30,153 nt of DNA from Candidatus Kapaibacterium sp. (lineage in GTDB: Bacteria > Bacteroidota > Ignavibacteria > Kapaibacteriales > UBA961), in the NCBI GenBank assembly GCA_023259575.1, contig JALRHN010000004.1:1-30153 (forward strand). The letters run 5' to 3'. Shown piece by piece: positions 15,428 to 24,936 of the stretch. The translations under genes and the position numbers were made by a program. Under the pieces are notes generated by a model. The model saw only the letters and a list, made by a program, of their open reading frames with translations. It did no database searches and was not told where the DNA came from. The first letter of the stretch is position 1. Each line of letters begins with the position of its first letter.

Positions 15428-16816
15428 ATGCTGCATATTTACTCTCCCTTTACAAGGGAAAAAATAGATGAAATTCCATTACAGAATTTTGAACAAGCTC
15501 AAGAAAAGCTTGATATAGCCTATAGATTGTTTAAGGATCAGAGTAAGCAGTTGCCAGCATATCAAAGAATTGCTATACTAGAAAAGCTTATTGTTATCAT
15601 GCAAAGCTCGATAGAAGAATTAACAATAATTGCTGTAAAAGAAGGTGGAAAGCCATATAGTGATTCTAAAGTTGAGGTAATGAGGGCAATACAAGGAGTA
15701 AAAAGCGCAATTGATACAATGCGTACTATGCATGGTGAACAGATTCCAATGGGAATTACAGAGTCATCCAAAGGGAAACTTGCTTTTACTATCTATGAAC
15801 CTATTGGTGTGGTATTTGCAATCAGCGCATTTAATCATCCTTTAAACTTGATTATTCATCAAGTTATACCAGCAATAGCTGCAGGAACCCCAATTATTAT
15901 AAAGCCAGCAGGATCAACACCAAGATCATGTATTACTTTAGTAGACATGATATATAGCGCTGGATTGCCCAAAGAATGGTGTCAAACACTAGTATGTGCA
16001 TCTCATATTGCCGAAAGATTGGTATCAGATTCACGTATTGCATTTTTATCATTTATTGGTTCAGCAGAAATCGGTTGGAAATTACGCTCATTATTAGCCC
16101 CAGGAACCCGTTGTGCACTTGAACATGGTGGAGTTGCACCAGTAATAATGACACAAGATGCTGATTGGACATCTGCTTTGAAACCATTGATAAAAGGAGC
16201 ATTTTATCATTCTGGACAGGTATGTGTTTCTGTACAAAAAATATTTGTTCATCATTCAATATGTTCTGAATTTATCGATCAAATGGTAATATTGGCTGAT
16301 ACATTTATTGTTGGCGACCCCTTAAATCCTATCACAGAGGGTGGTCCATTGATATATCCATCAGAAGTTCAGAGAATACATTTGTGGGTTCAGGAAGCTA
16401 TTAAAGCAGGTGCAATATTAGCATGTGGTGGTAAGGCTATTTCTGAAACACTCTATATGCCAACAATATTGATTAATCCTCCTGATGATGCAACTGTGTC
16501 AATAAAAGAGATTTTTGGCCCAGTAGTTTGTATTTATTCTTATGATACCATAGATGAAGCAATAGAAAGAGCAAATGCATTACAATATGGATTTCAAGCT
16601 TCTGTTTTCACAAAGAATACAGACACAGCATTTTATATCATGAAGAAACTGAATGCTAGTGCTGTGATGTTAAATGATCATACAGCATTTAGAGTAGATT
16701 GGATGCCTTTTGGTGGAAGGGACTCATCAGGATTAGGATGGGGTGGTATTCCATATAGTATTAAAGAATATTCCAGAGAAAAAATGCTGGTTTTTTCTTC
16801 ACCAGCTTTAGAATAA
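15428..16816 (+). CDS. NAD(P)+-dependent aldehyde dehydrogenase
   Basis: This cytosolic enzyme oxidises an aldehyde to its acid. The 462-residue protein has all ALDH elements: AFNHP with N136, the cofactor motif IIIKPAGSTPRS (157-166), FIGSAEIG (209-216), general base E232 (LEHGG, where LELGG is usual), nucleophile C266 (SGQVCVSVQK), EIFGPVV, and a C-terminal PFGGRDSSGLGWGG. Sequence style resembles the ALDH group that includes lactaldehyde and non-phosphorylating glyceraldehyde-3-phosphate enzymes; the substrate is open. An in-frame ATG at 15365 lies inside the upstream terminator stem, so the start is set at ATG 15428. The next gene follows by 11 nt. Confidence 0.93.
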   Translation: MLHIYSPFTREKIDEIPLQNFEQAQEKLDIAYRLFKDQSKQLPAYQRIAILEKLIVIMQSSIEELTIIAVKEGGKPYSDSKVEVMRAIQGVKSAIDTMRTMHGEQIPMGITESSKGKLAFTIYEPIGVVFAISAFNHPLNLIIHQVIPAIAAGTPIIIKPAGSTPRSCITLVDMIYSAGLPKEWCQTLVCASHIAERLVSDSRIAFLSFIGSAEIGWKLRSLLAPGTRCALEHGGVAPVIMTQDADWTSALKPLIKGAFYHSGQVCVSVQKIFVHHSICSEFIDQMVILADTFIVGDPLNPITEGGPLIYPSEVQRIHLWVQEAIKAGAILACGGKAISETLYMPTILINPPDDATVSIKEIFGPVVCIYSYDTIDEAIERANALQYGFQASVFTKNTDTAFYIMKKLNASAVMLNDHTAFRVDWMPFGGRDSSGLGWGGIPYSIKEYSREKMLVFSSPALE

Positions 16817-16827
16817 AAAAGGTTTAT

Positions 16828-17124
16828 ATGAAATGTTTTATGATAACAGTTGCTTTACCTGGTACATTTACACCAGAGTTTACTTCATTAATACCTCCTC
16901 AGCGTGCTTATATAAATAAGCTTATGGGTAGAGGTGTTGTTTCTACGTATACATTGTCTGCAGACAGAACAAAGTTGTGGATTATTATGTTTGGCGAAGA
17001 TATGGAAGAAATTGAAGAATGCTTATCTAAGTTTCCAATGCAAAGATATATGGATGCAGAAATTGATGAAGTAATGTTTCATAATAATGCAGCTCATTAT
17101 GTATTTCCTATGTCATTAAACTAA
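16828..17124 (+). CDS. Small dimeric alpha/beta-barrel-like protein (muconolactone isomerase/YciI-like)
   Basis: This 98-residue protein has the beta-alpha-beta-beta-alpha-beta pattern of ferredoxin-like dimeric barrels: MKCFMITVAL, a helix in FTSLIPPQRAYINKLMGRG, strands VVSTYTLSADRTKLWIIMFG, a helix in MEEIEECLSKFPM and a final strand around AEIDEVMF. This suits muconolactone delta-isomerase or YciI-like proteins, but catalytic identity is not visible. It sits between the aldehyde dehydrogenase and dihydrofolate reductase genes; its stop shares one base with the folA start (TAATG), so the two are translationally coupled. An AAAGG lies 6-7 nt before ATG 16828. Confidence 0.7.
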   Translation: MKCFMITVALPGTFTPEFTSLIPPQRAYINKLMGRGVVSTYTLSADRTKLWIIMFGEDMEEIEECLSKFPMQRYMDAEIDEVMFHNNAAHYVFPMSLN

Positions 17125-17633
17125 TGAAAACCCCATTTGAACTTGAAGCAATAATGGCGATTGCAGATAATGGAGCTTTTGGAATACATCAAGGCTTACC
17201 ATGGCATATTCCTTCTGAATTGCAATATTTTAAATCTATTACCATGAATTATCCCATGATTATGGGATATAATACTTTTAAGTCTTTAGGGAATATATTA
17301 CCAGGTAGAGATCATATTGTTATAACGTCAAAAAAAATTCCAACACAAGAAGCGCTTTATATTGTTGATTCTTTTTCTGAAGCGTGTTCTGTAGTACAAA
17401 CATTAGATAGTAAAAAAGCATTTATTATTGGGGGAGCAACATTATTTACAGATACATTGCATTTTTGCTCTTTGGTACATGTGTCTAGAATCCATATCGA
17501 GCCTAAAGCAGATATATTCTTTACTTTCCCTGTAGATAATTGGCATTGCATTCAAGAATCGGATATGATAGTAGATCCCAAAACGGCTATCTGTTACACT
17601 ATACAGAAGTGGAAAAAAGTCAAAGAATTATGA
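17124..17633 (+). CDS. folA: Dihydrofolate reductase
   Basis: FolA reduces dihydrofolate to tetrahydrofolate with NADPH, serving thymidylate and purine synthesis (purH is also in the window). The 169-residue protein shows IMAIADNGAFGIHQGLPWHIP, the acid residue E32 in PSELQYFK (Asp27 in E. coli, Glu in some other DHFRs), the NADPH region MGYNTFKSLG with LPGRDHIVITS, and FIIGGATLF. It starts within the stop of the gene before it. Its own stop overlaps the convergent lolC/E stop by 6 bp, so no terminator fits between them. No thyA gene is present nearby. Confidence 0.94.
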   Translation: MKTPFELEAIMAIADNGAFGIHQGLPWHIPSELQYFKSITMNYPMIMGYNTFKSLGNILPGRDHIVITSKKIPTQEALYIVDSFSEACSVVQTLDSKKAFIIGGATLFTDTLHFCSLVHVSRIHIEPKADIFFTFPVDNWHCIQESDMIVDPKTAICYTIQKWKKVKEL

Positions 17634-18851
17634 AAATCGCATAGCTTTAGTGGGCTCTATTCTAGATGCAATATATGCTGGAATAAAAGTTGATATAAGC
17701 GATAATATCAGAGAAATACTGCATACCAGATAATAATGCCATGCAGAAATCTTAATTGGAAGTGTATCTACAAAATATAAATCTGCTTTTAAGGTAATCA
17801 AACCATAATGTTGTTGTAAAGAGCATAAGCCAAAACTAATTGCACATCCAAGAAATATCCCAGAAAGTCCAACAATTAAACCTTGCCATATAAACATCAA
17901 GACTATTGATTGTTGATTCATACCAATTGATCGAAGAATTCCAATGCTTTTTGTTTTTTCTAAAACAGATATCAAAAGCGAAGTAAGAATATTCAAAACA
18001 GCAACAATACTAATTAAGCTTAAAACAATGGGAATTGGTTTTTTCTGAAGTTCTATCCAATTAAACATTCCTCCATGTAAGTCATAAACATTTTGAACAA
18101 AAAGTGGATAAGGAACTTGTTCTTGAATCCATTCAGATAATTCTTTTATTGGATAGTTTTCTTTAGCCATTATTTCATAATGAGTAAATTCATGTTTATC
18201 TAATCCAATAATCGTATTAAGAGTAGTTTTTGGAATAAAAATATATATATCATCGTATTGGGACATGCCAGTTGAATACATTCCTTTAATGATACATTTT
18301 GCATTAATCGGAATAGGAATATTAGGCTGAGAAGGATTAAATGTCATTACTGTAAAAATTACAGAGCTATCAACAGATACATTAAGTTTATCAGCCAATG
18401 TTTTGCTTATGATAATTTCTTTAGATGAATCTGTAGTAAAATTGAAAGAACCGCCCTCTTTATGTTTTGGCCTTAATCTGAATTCTTGTTGATCATCTAT
18501 CCCTTTTAATAGAACCCCTTCAATGTCACTTTGAGAATTTTTTCTGATTAAACCTTCTCTTTGAATAGATTTTTCAATTGATTGTATGCCTGGATATTGA
18601 AGAACTATATCTGGCAATTCTGTTGGTTTTTCTCCATTAAATGATTGAACTCTTATATGAGCCGTAAATTTAATTGCATTTTTTTCTAAAGATTCTTGAA
18701 AACCATCTAATACAGCTAAACTTAATAATAATGCAATACAACCAATTGCAATACTTCCTGTAGCAACACTTTTGGTAAATGCAATAAAACCTCTTTTTCT
18801 TAAAGAGGTTCCAAAGCGATGAGAAATCCAAAGTAAGTGTTTAATTACCAT
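17628..18851 (-). CDS. LolC/LolE-type lipoprotein-releasing ABC permease
   Basis: The LolCDE complex extracts lipoproteins from the inner membrane for transfer to LolA. This 407-residue permease has the LolC/E layout: a cytoplasmic start (HRFGTSLRKRGFIAFTKSVA), a first membrane segment (about 28-50, AIGCIALLLSLAVLDGF), a periplasmic domain of about 220 residues, then an FtsX-type domain with three membrane segments (about 275-300, 318-345, 370-395) and a closing RIEPTKAMRF. The LolD ATPase is not in the window; in FCB bacteria one permease often serves as a homodimer. It follows leuS by 4 nt and is probably translated from the same transcript. Confidence 0.9.
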   Translation of the reverse strand: MVIKHLLWISHRFGTSLRKRGFIAFTKSVATGSIAIGCIALLLSLAVLDGFQESLEKNAIKFTAHIRVQSFNGEKPTELPDIVLQYPGIQSIEKSIQREGLIRKNSQSDIEGVLLKGIDDQQEFRLRPKHKEGGSFNFTTDSSKEIIISKTLADKLNVSVDSSVIFTVMTFNPSQPNIPIPINAKCIIKGMYSTGMSQYDDIYIFIPKTTLNTIIGLDKHEFTHYEIMAKENYPIKELSEWIQEQVPYPLFVQNVYDLHGGMFNWIELQKKPIPIVLSLISIVAVLNILTSLLISVLEKTKSIGILRSIGMNQQSIVLMFIWQGLIVGLSGIFLGCAISFGLCSLQQHYGLITLKADLYFVDTLPIKISAWHYYLVCSISLILSLISTFIPAYIASRIEPTKAMRFS

Positions 18852-18855
18852 ACAG

Positions 18856-21429
18856 TTAATTCGCGATGAAATTCACCAATTTTCCAGGAACAATAATCTT
18901 TTTCCTAATAGTTAAGCCTTCTAGATTCTTTTTCACCTGTTCTTCAGCAAGCGCTATAGTTTCTAGTTGTTCTTCGGTTGCATCAGCAGATACAGATACT
19001 CTAGCTCTTATCTTACTATTTACTTGAATAACAATTTCTACAGTAGATTGAATAAGTTTTGATTCATCATATAATGGCCAATCATATGTGAAAATACTTG
19101 TTGTATTTCCTAAAATAGACCATAATTCTTCGGCAATATGTGGGGCAAATGGTGCTAAAAGCCTTACAAATGAACTCATTGCTTCTAAAGATTTATGTTC
19201 TAAAGCTGTAAATTCATTAACAAAAATCATCATCTGAGAAATTGCAGTGTTGAAGCCTAAAGTTTCGATATCCTCGCCAACTTTTTTAATTGTAGTATGA
19301 AGAATATATTCATGTTCAGGATTATGAATAAAGTTCTTTTGAATGAGAGGTGATAATTGCCCATCTTCTGTAGCAATTAATCTCCAAGCCCTATTTAAGA
19401 ATCTATTAACACCTTCTACACCTTTAGAAGCCCATGGTTTTGAGGCTTCTAAAGGCCCCATAAACATTTCGAATAAACGTAAAGAATCCGCTCCATACAG
19501 CTTAACAATATCATCTGGATTTACAACATTTCCTAGTGATTTGGACATTTTGCGACCATCTTCACCTAAAATTAATCCTTGATGAAAAAGCCTAGCAAAT
19601 GGCTCTTTTGTAGATACTAATTGATAATCAAATAGAAATTTATGCCAAAATCTAGCATATAATAAATGTAATACTGCATGCTCAGAACCACCAACATATA
19701 AGTCTACACCACCACTGTCTGGATTTCCACCCATCCAATATTGTTCTTTTTCTTTAGAACAGAATATGTCTTTATTAAAGGGATCTGCATATCGTAGATA
19801 ATACCAACATGAACCTGCCCATTGAGGCATTGTATTTGTTTCTAATTTTCCTGTTTTTCCTGTTTTTGGGTCTTGCCAATTAATCCAAGAATCTACTGTT
19901 GCTAAAGGTGATTCTCCGGTTCCTGCGGGCTTATATTCTTTAACTTCTGGCAATGTTAAAGGTAATTCATCTAAGTCTAAAGAGCGTCTTGTGCCATCGG
20001 GAAAATGGACAATTGGAATTGGTTCACCCCAATAACGTTGTCGTGAAAAAAGCCAATCTCTTAAACGAAACTGTATTTTCCCTTTTCCTATTCCATGTTG
20101 CTCAAGCCATTCTATACATTTCTTTTTTGCATCTATTGTCTGCAATCCATTTAATTGTACAGTAAGATCATTCGATGAATTATATGATATTCCATATTCA
20201 GTAAATGCTGCATTATGGATATCGACCACTTCATTATTACTATGTTTTACTACTTGAATACAAGGTAAATCATATTGCTTAGCAAAAGAATGATCTCTTT
20301 CATCATGCCCAGGAACTGCCATAATTGCACCTGTTCCATAGTGAGCAAGTACATAATCGGCAATCCAAATTGGAATGTTTTCTAAAGTAGCTGGATTAAT
20401 AGCATAAGCACCAGTAAAAACTCCAGTTTTATCTTTAGCTAATTCTGTTCTTTCTAAATCACTTTTTGTGCTTGCTTGATGAATATAATCTTGTACTTGA
20501 TGTGAATATGCATCGGTAGTAATTTGTTGAACAAGAGGATGTTCTGGAGCTAAAACTATATAAGTAGCCCCAAAAACAGTATCTGGTCTTGTTGTAAAAA
20601 CAGTGATATATTCTGATTGATATTCTGCTAATTGAAACTGTATTTCTGCACCTTCAGAAATCCCAATCCAATGTTTTTGCATTTCTTTAGTACTTGATGG
20701 CCATTCAACAATCTCTAAATCGTTCAATAAGCGTTCGGCATAAGCGGTAATGCGAATCATCCATTGACGCATAGGGCGGCGTTCAACCGTATAGCCTTTA
20801 TCTTTCCATTCGTCTACTTCTTCATTCGCTAGAACAGTTCCTAAAGCTTCACACCAATTTACAGGAATATTAGCAGCATACGCTAAACGGAAATCATCTT
20901 TATAGGCTTCTATTTCTTTTGGTTCAATGATATGATGAGGAATAGGTAATTCAGAGATTGGTCTTGCTTTTTGAAGATCTGTATCATACCATGAATTATA
21001 AATTTTTAAGAACATCCATTGTGTCCATTTATAATATGATGATTGAGTAGTATTTACTTCTCGTGACCAATCATACCCTAATCCTAATAGGTTTAATTGT
21101 CTTTTAAATGTATTGATATTATTTTCTGTGGCAATTGCTGGATGAATCCCAGTAACCATAGAATATCTCTCGGTTGGTAAGCCAAAAGCATCAAATCCCA
21201 TGGGATGTAAAACATTAAATCCCCTCATTTTTTTATATCGAGCAATTATATCAGTAGCTGTATATCCTTCTGGGTGACCTATATGTAATCCGGCACCACT
21301 AGGATAAGGAAACATATCTAAGATATAATATTTAGGTTTAGAAAAATCATCTTCAACTTTATTGATATTATGATCTATCCAATATTGTTGCCATTTAGGT
21401 TCTATGTCAGAAAAAGGATAAGAAGCCAT
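18856..21429 (-). CDS. leuS: Leucine-tRNA ligase
   Basis: LeuS charges tRNA-Leu with leucine. The 857-residue class I synthetase has the HIGH motif at 49-52 (LHIGHPEGY), the CP1 editing domain with TTRPDTVFGATYIVLAPEHP and GTGAIMAVPGHDERD, the LeuS-specific PQWAGSCWYYLRY and VDLYVGGSEHAVLHLLYARFW, KMSKS at 627-631 (KMSKSLGNVVNPDDI), and the C-terminal tRNA-binding part ending in a VNFIAN tail. Length is normal for bacterial LeuS. The lolC/E gene follows directly, and an MsbA-like exporter gene precedes it by 32 nt. Confidence 0.98.
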   Translation of the reverse strand: MASYPFSDIEPKWQQYWIDHNINKVEDDFSKPKYYILDMFPYPSGAGLHIGHPEGYTATDIIARYKKMRGFNVLHPMGFDAFGLPTERYSMVTGIHPAIATENNINTFKRQLNLLGLGYDWSREVNTTQSSYYKWTQWMFLKIYNSWYDTDLQKARPISELPIPHHIIEPKEIEAYKDDFRLAYAANIPVNWCEALGTVLANEEVDEWKDKGYTVERRPMRQWMIRITAYAERLLNDLEIVEWPSSTKEMQKHWIGISEGAEIQFQLAEYQSEYITVFTTRPDTVFGATYIVLAPEHPLVQQITTDAYSHQVQDYIHQASTKSDLERTELAKDKTGVFTGAYAINPATLENIPIWIADYVLAHYGTGAIMAVPGHDERDHSFAKQYDLPCIQVVKHSNNEVVDIHNAAFTEYGISYNSSNDLTVQLNGLQTIDAKKKCIEWLEQHGIGKGKIQFRLRDWLFSRQRYWGEPIPIVHFPDGTRRSLDLDELPLTLPEVKEYKPAGTGESPLATVDSWINWQDPKTGKTGKLETNTMPQWAGSCWYYLRYADPFNKDIFCSKEKEQYWMGGNPDSGGVDLYVGGSEHAVLHLLYARFWHKFLFDYQLVSTKEPFARLFHQGLILGEDGRKMSKSLGNVVNPDDIVKLYGADSLRLFEMFMGPLEASKPWASKGVEGVNRFLNRAWRLIATEDGQLSPLIQKNFIHNPEHEYILHTTIKKVGEDIETLGFNTAISQMMIFVNEFTALEHKSLEAMSSFVRLLAPFAPHIAEELWSILGNTTSIFTYDWPLYDESKLIQSTVEIVIQVNSKIRARVSVSADATEEQLETIALAEEQVKKNLEGLTIRKKIIVPGKLVNFIAN

Positions 21430-21461
21430 ATGTATAGTAAACTCAAAAAAATATTTCTAAT

Positions 21462-23285
21462 TTATTGTATATCAAGCGTTTGTAAAGAGCATAGACGAGA
21501 ATAAATCCCACCTTTTTCTAATAATTCTTTATGTGTTCCAGATTCTGCAATAGAACCATTATCAAAAACATAAATACAATCAGCATCTATAATTGTAGAT
21601 AATCTATGAGCAATGATAATTGCAGTTCTACCTTGTAGTAAATTGTGTATTGCTTCTTGTACTAAATGTTCTGATTCTGCATCTAAAGCAGAGGTAGCCT
21701 CATCAAAAATAAGTATTTGGGGTTTGCGTACAAGAGCCCTGGCAATTGCTAAACGCTGTTTTTGTCCACCAGAAAGCAATACACCTCTATCACCAATTTT
21801 TGTTTGATATCCCAGTGGTAAGCTCATAATAAAATCGTGTGCATTGGCCATTTTAGCAGCATAGATCATTTCATCTTCAGATATTGTGTTTTTACCAAAA
21901 CAGATGTTTTCAGCTATGGTATCATTAAATAAGAAAGAATCTTGTGAAACGATTCCAAATAATTGACGATATTCTTCAATCGAAAATTCTTTGATATTGA
22001 TACCATCTACACATATACTTCCTTTATTTGGATCATATAATCGCACAATCAGATCACTCATTGTAGATTTTCCGCTTCCGCTTTGTCCAACCAATGCAAT
22101 GGTTTTTCCTTTATCAATGCTAAGATGAATATCATGCAATACTTCATGATTACCATCGTAGGAAAAATGCAGATTATCTACAGTAATAGAAGAAGTAAAT
22201 GTTTTGATTGAAGTATTACCATTTTTGACTGTAGGTTGTTGATCGATAATATCAAATACACTTTCTGCTGCTACTATCCCTTTTTGAATAACAGCAGGAG
22301 TATTGGTTAGTTGTGCTATAGGAGACATAATACTAAAAAGAGCAAAAAGGAATGTCATTAATTCCTGTGGTTTTAACTCTCCGGCATATACTTGATTTCC
22401 GCCAACATATAAAACAGCACATAAAGCAGAAATTGCAAGTATCTCATTTAATGCAGGTACTAAGTCTACCAATTTTTGATTTTTTACAGATGCCTTTACA
22501 TATCGTTGAGTTTCTTGTTCAAATTGAGAAGTCGCTTTTTCTTCTGTAGCAGTAGTTTTTACTAAACGGATACCAGAAATCATTTCTTGAATTAATGAAG
22601 TAAGGGCATGCATAGAAAATAACATTCTGCTTGCATAATTTTTGATTGCTTTTGTACTCAATTTGATAATAAGTAAACTACCAATGCTAGTACTAAATGC
22701 TATCAGTGTTAAAAATGGAGAATAAGAAAATAAAACAGCCAAGAACAATGCAATTTCTATGGGTTGTCTAAACACTGTTAAGAATAAAGGAGATACGGCT
22801 CCATTCATAGTAGCAACAGAGTTTGTTATAAAAGATATATTATCTCCTACTTTAGATCGATTGAAATAATCCATTGATAAAGACATTATTTTTCTAAATA
22901 ATTGATCTCTAATGGATTTAGAAATTCCTTCCCCTAATCGGACATTTACATTGTTTCCAAGATATTTTGTAAGATTTTTTAATATAAATAGAAATAGAAT
23001 CAATAAGCCTAAATGAAATAATGTTTTAGAGTGGGAATCACTTTTCACAATATCTAACACTGAGGTAAAGAACCATTGTTTGATAGATGCAGAAATAGAC
23101 TCATTATTAGAAATTAATGGCTGTGAATTCATTGATTCGGGATTAAACAAAGCTTCTAATACAGGTTGAATTACTATAATAGTTACAGTGCTAAGTACCG
23201 AGAACATGGTGTTCAAAGTAATAGAAAGAAATAGAAGTAATTTAAAATCTGATAGATATTTTAATACCCGAAATACTGTTTTCAC
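21462..23285 (-). CDS. MsbA-like ABC exporter (fused permease-ATPase)
   Basis: This half-transporter works as a homodimer in the inner membrane; MsbA-type members flip lipid A-core. The 607-residue protein has six membrane segments in the first ~330 residues, then an ATPase domain with Walker A GQSGSGKST (400-408), Q-loop GIVSQDSFLF, signature LSGGQKQRLAIARAL, Walker B ILIFDEATSALD and H-loop IIAHRLSTI. Lipid export is suggested by family resemblance and by the Gram-negative envelope genes in the window, but multidrug or peptide export is possible. The start is a GTG at 23285, supported by AAAGGA 6 nt upstream; it lies 10 nt after the purH stop. Confidence 0.92.
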   Translation of the reverse strand: MKTVFRVLKYLSDFKLLLFLSITLNTMFSVLSTVTIIVIQPVLEALFNPESMNSQPLISNNESISASIKQWFFTSVLDIVKSDSHSKTLFHLGLLILFLFILKNLTKYLGNNVNVRLGEGISKSIRDQLFRKIMSLSMDYFNRSKVGDNISFITNSVATMNGAVSPLFLTVFRQPIEIALFLAVLFSYSPFLTLIAFSTSIGSLLIIKLSTKAIKNYASRMLFSMHALTSLIQEMISGIRLVKTTATEEKATSQFEQETQRYVKASVKNQKLVDLVPALNEILAISALCAVLYVGGNQVYAGELKPQELMTFLFALFSIMSPIAQLTNTPAVIQKGIVAAESVFDIIDQQPTVKNGNTSIKTFTSSITVDNLHFSYDGNHEVLHDIHLSIDKGKTIALVGQSGSGKSTMSDLIVRLYDPNKGSICVDGINIKEFSIEEYRQLFGIVSQDSFLFNDTIAENICFGKNTISEDEMIYAAKMANAHDFIMSLPLGYQTKIGDRGVLLSGGQKQRLAIARALVRKPQILIFDEATSALDAESEHLVQEAIHNLLQGRTAIIIAHRLSTIIDADCIYVFDNGSIAESGTHKELLEKGGIYSRLCSLQTLDIQ

Positions 23286-23295
23286 GTATATTCCT

Positions 23296-24846
23296 TTAGT
23301 GACGAAAATGTCTCATACCAGTAATAACCATGCTAACATTATGCTGATTTGCAGCTTCTATAACCTCTGCATCACGAACAGAGCCTCCAGGCTGAATTAC
23401 GGCTGTAGCACCTGCTTCTACTGCTTGTAACATTCCATCTGCAAATGGGAAAAATGCATCTGATGCAACTGCGCATCCTTTTAGATCTATTCCCGCATCT
23501 TGAGCTTTTTTAACTGCAATGCGTGCAGAATCTAATCTAGACATCTGGCCGGCACCTATAGCAAGTGTTCTATCTGAAGCAGCATATACAATGGCATTAG
23601 ATTTTACATGCTTAGCAATTTTCCAAGCAAACATCATAGCTTTATATTCTTCTTCGCTTGGTTGTCTATTGGTAACTATACGTAAATCAGTAGCTCTTAA
23701 TAATTCATAATCTTCAGATTGCATTAATATGCCACCTGCAACTGATTTTACTTGATACCCTTGAATTGCCTTTTGTAATGCATCAAATGAACATTGTAAT
23801 AATCTTCTGTCTTTTTTCTTTGTTAACAGTGCCAGAGCATCATCTGTAAATGATGGAGCAATTAATACTTCAGCAAATAATGGATGGATTGTTTCGGCTG
23901 TTTCGATGTCTATTATTCTATTAAAAGCTAAAATTCCTCCAAAAGGAGATACTGTATCTGTTGCAAATGCTTTATGATATGCTTCTGATAATGTATGTCC
24001 AATACCCACCCCGCATGGATTTGTATGTTTGATTATAACAGTAGCTGGATCATCAAATTCTAATACTAATCTACTAGCAGCATCAATATCTATAATATTA
24101 TTATAGGATAATTCTTTACCATGTAATTGAGTAAAAATCTTAGTGAAATTACCATAGAGAAATGCTTTTTGATGTGGATTTTCGCCATATCGTAAGGATT
24201 GCTCGGCTCTATATGGCAATGTTAACTGCTGCGGAAATTCAATTCCATTTTGTTTTGCAAACCATCCCGAAATTAAGCTGTCATAATATGCTGTATGCGC
24301 AAAAGCTTCTCCAGCTAAAGATTTTCTTAGATCATAATTAATGCATCCAGTTGTATGAATTTCCTGAAGAATTGTATGATAATGAGCTGGATTAACAATA
24401 ATGGCTGTCCAATCAAAATTCTTTGCAGATGCTCTTACCATCGCCGGACCACCAATATCAATATTTTCAATCGCATCTTGAAAACTAATATCATCTTTTG
24501 ATATCGTATGTTCAAAAGGATATAAATTAACAATCACTAGATCTATAGACTGTATTCCATGTAATTCCATGGCTGCTGTATGATTTGTATCATTTAATCT
24601 TGCTAATAAACCACCATGAATCGCTGGATGTAATGTTTTAACACGTCCATCCATAATCTCTGGAAATCCTGTTATATCTTTTACTGGTTTAACAGGTATA
24701 CCTGCTTCATGCAATAAATTAGCAGTTCCACCTGTAGAAATTATTTCTATGCCTAATAGATGCAATGATTTAGCAAAATCGATGATGCCTTCTTTATTGG
24801 ATACACTGATTAATGCTCTTTTTATAGGATAGGAGTTTGAATTCAT
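23296..24846 (-). CDS. purH: Bifunctional AICAR formyltransferase/IMP cyclohydrolase
   Basis: PurH performs the last two steps of IMP synthesis: formyl transfer from 10-formyl-THF to AICAR, then ring closure. The 516-residue protein has the N-terminal cyclohydrolase (MGS-like) domain with RALISVSNKEGI, STGGTANLL, GRVKTLHPAIHGG and ENIDIGGPAMVRA, and the C-terminal transformylase with RYGENPHQKAF, KHTNPCGVGIG and SDAFFPFADG, ending in GMRHFRH. The length is normal. The MsbA-like gene follows by 10 nt; malQ lies upstream with a 90-nt gap that may hold the purH promoter. Confidence 0.98.
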   Translation of the reverse strand: MNSNSYPIKRALISVSNKEGIIDFAKSLHLLGIEIISTGGTANLLHEAGIPVKPVKDITGFPEIMDGRVKTLHPAIHGGLLARLNDTNHTAAMELHGIQSIDLVIVNLYPFEHTISKDDISFQDAIENIDIGGPAMVRASAKNFDWTAIIVNPAHYHTILQEIHTTGCINYDLRKSLAGEAFAHTAYYDSLISGWFAKQNGIEFPQQLTLPYRAEQSLRYGENPHQKAFLYGNFTKIFTQLHGKELSYNNIIDIDAASRLVLEFDDPATVIIKHTNPCGVGIGHTLSEAYHKAFATDTVSPFGGILAFNRIIDIETAETIHPLFAEVLIAPSFTDDALALLTKKKDRRLLQCSFDALQKAIQGYQVKSVAGGILMQSEDYELLRATDLRIVTNRQPSEEEYKAMMFAWKIAKHVKSNAIVYAASDRTLAIGAGQMSRLDSARIAVKKAQDAGIDLKGCAVASDAFFPFADGMLQAVEAGATAVIQPGGSVRDAEVIEAANQHNVSMVITGMRHFRH

Positions 24847-24904
24847 ATATATATCTGAGTGAATAATAATGCGAAAATAAGTTATTAGATTCTAAACAGT
24901 TGGT

Positions 24905-24927
24905 TTTTCTATAGAAATACTAGAAAA
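24905..24927. other. Small inverted repeat between malQ and purH
   Basis: TTTTCTA (24905-24911) and TAGAAAA (24921-24927) can form a 7-bp hairpin, and TTTCTATAGAAA (24906-24917) is itself a 12-bp palindrome. It lies 10 nt after the malQ stop and about 60 nt before the purH start. There is no T run, so it is not a convincing terminator; it could be an operator or chance in AT-rich DNA. Confidence 0.3.
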
Positions 24928-24936
24928 TGGTTTGAT

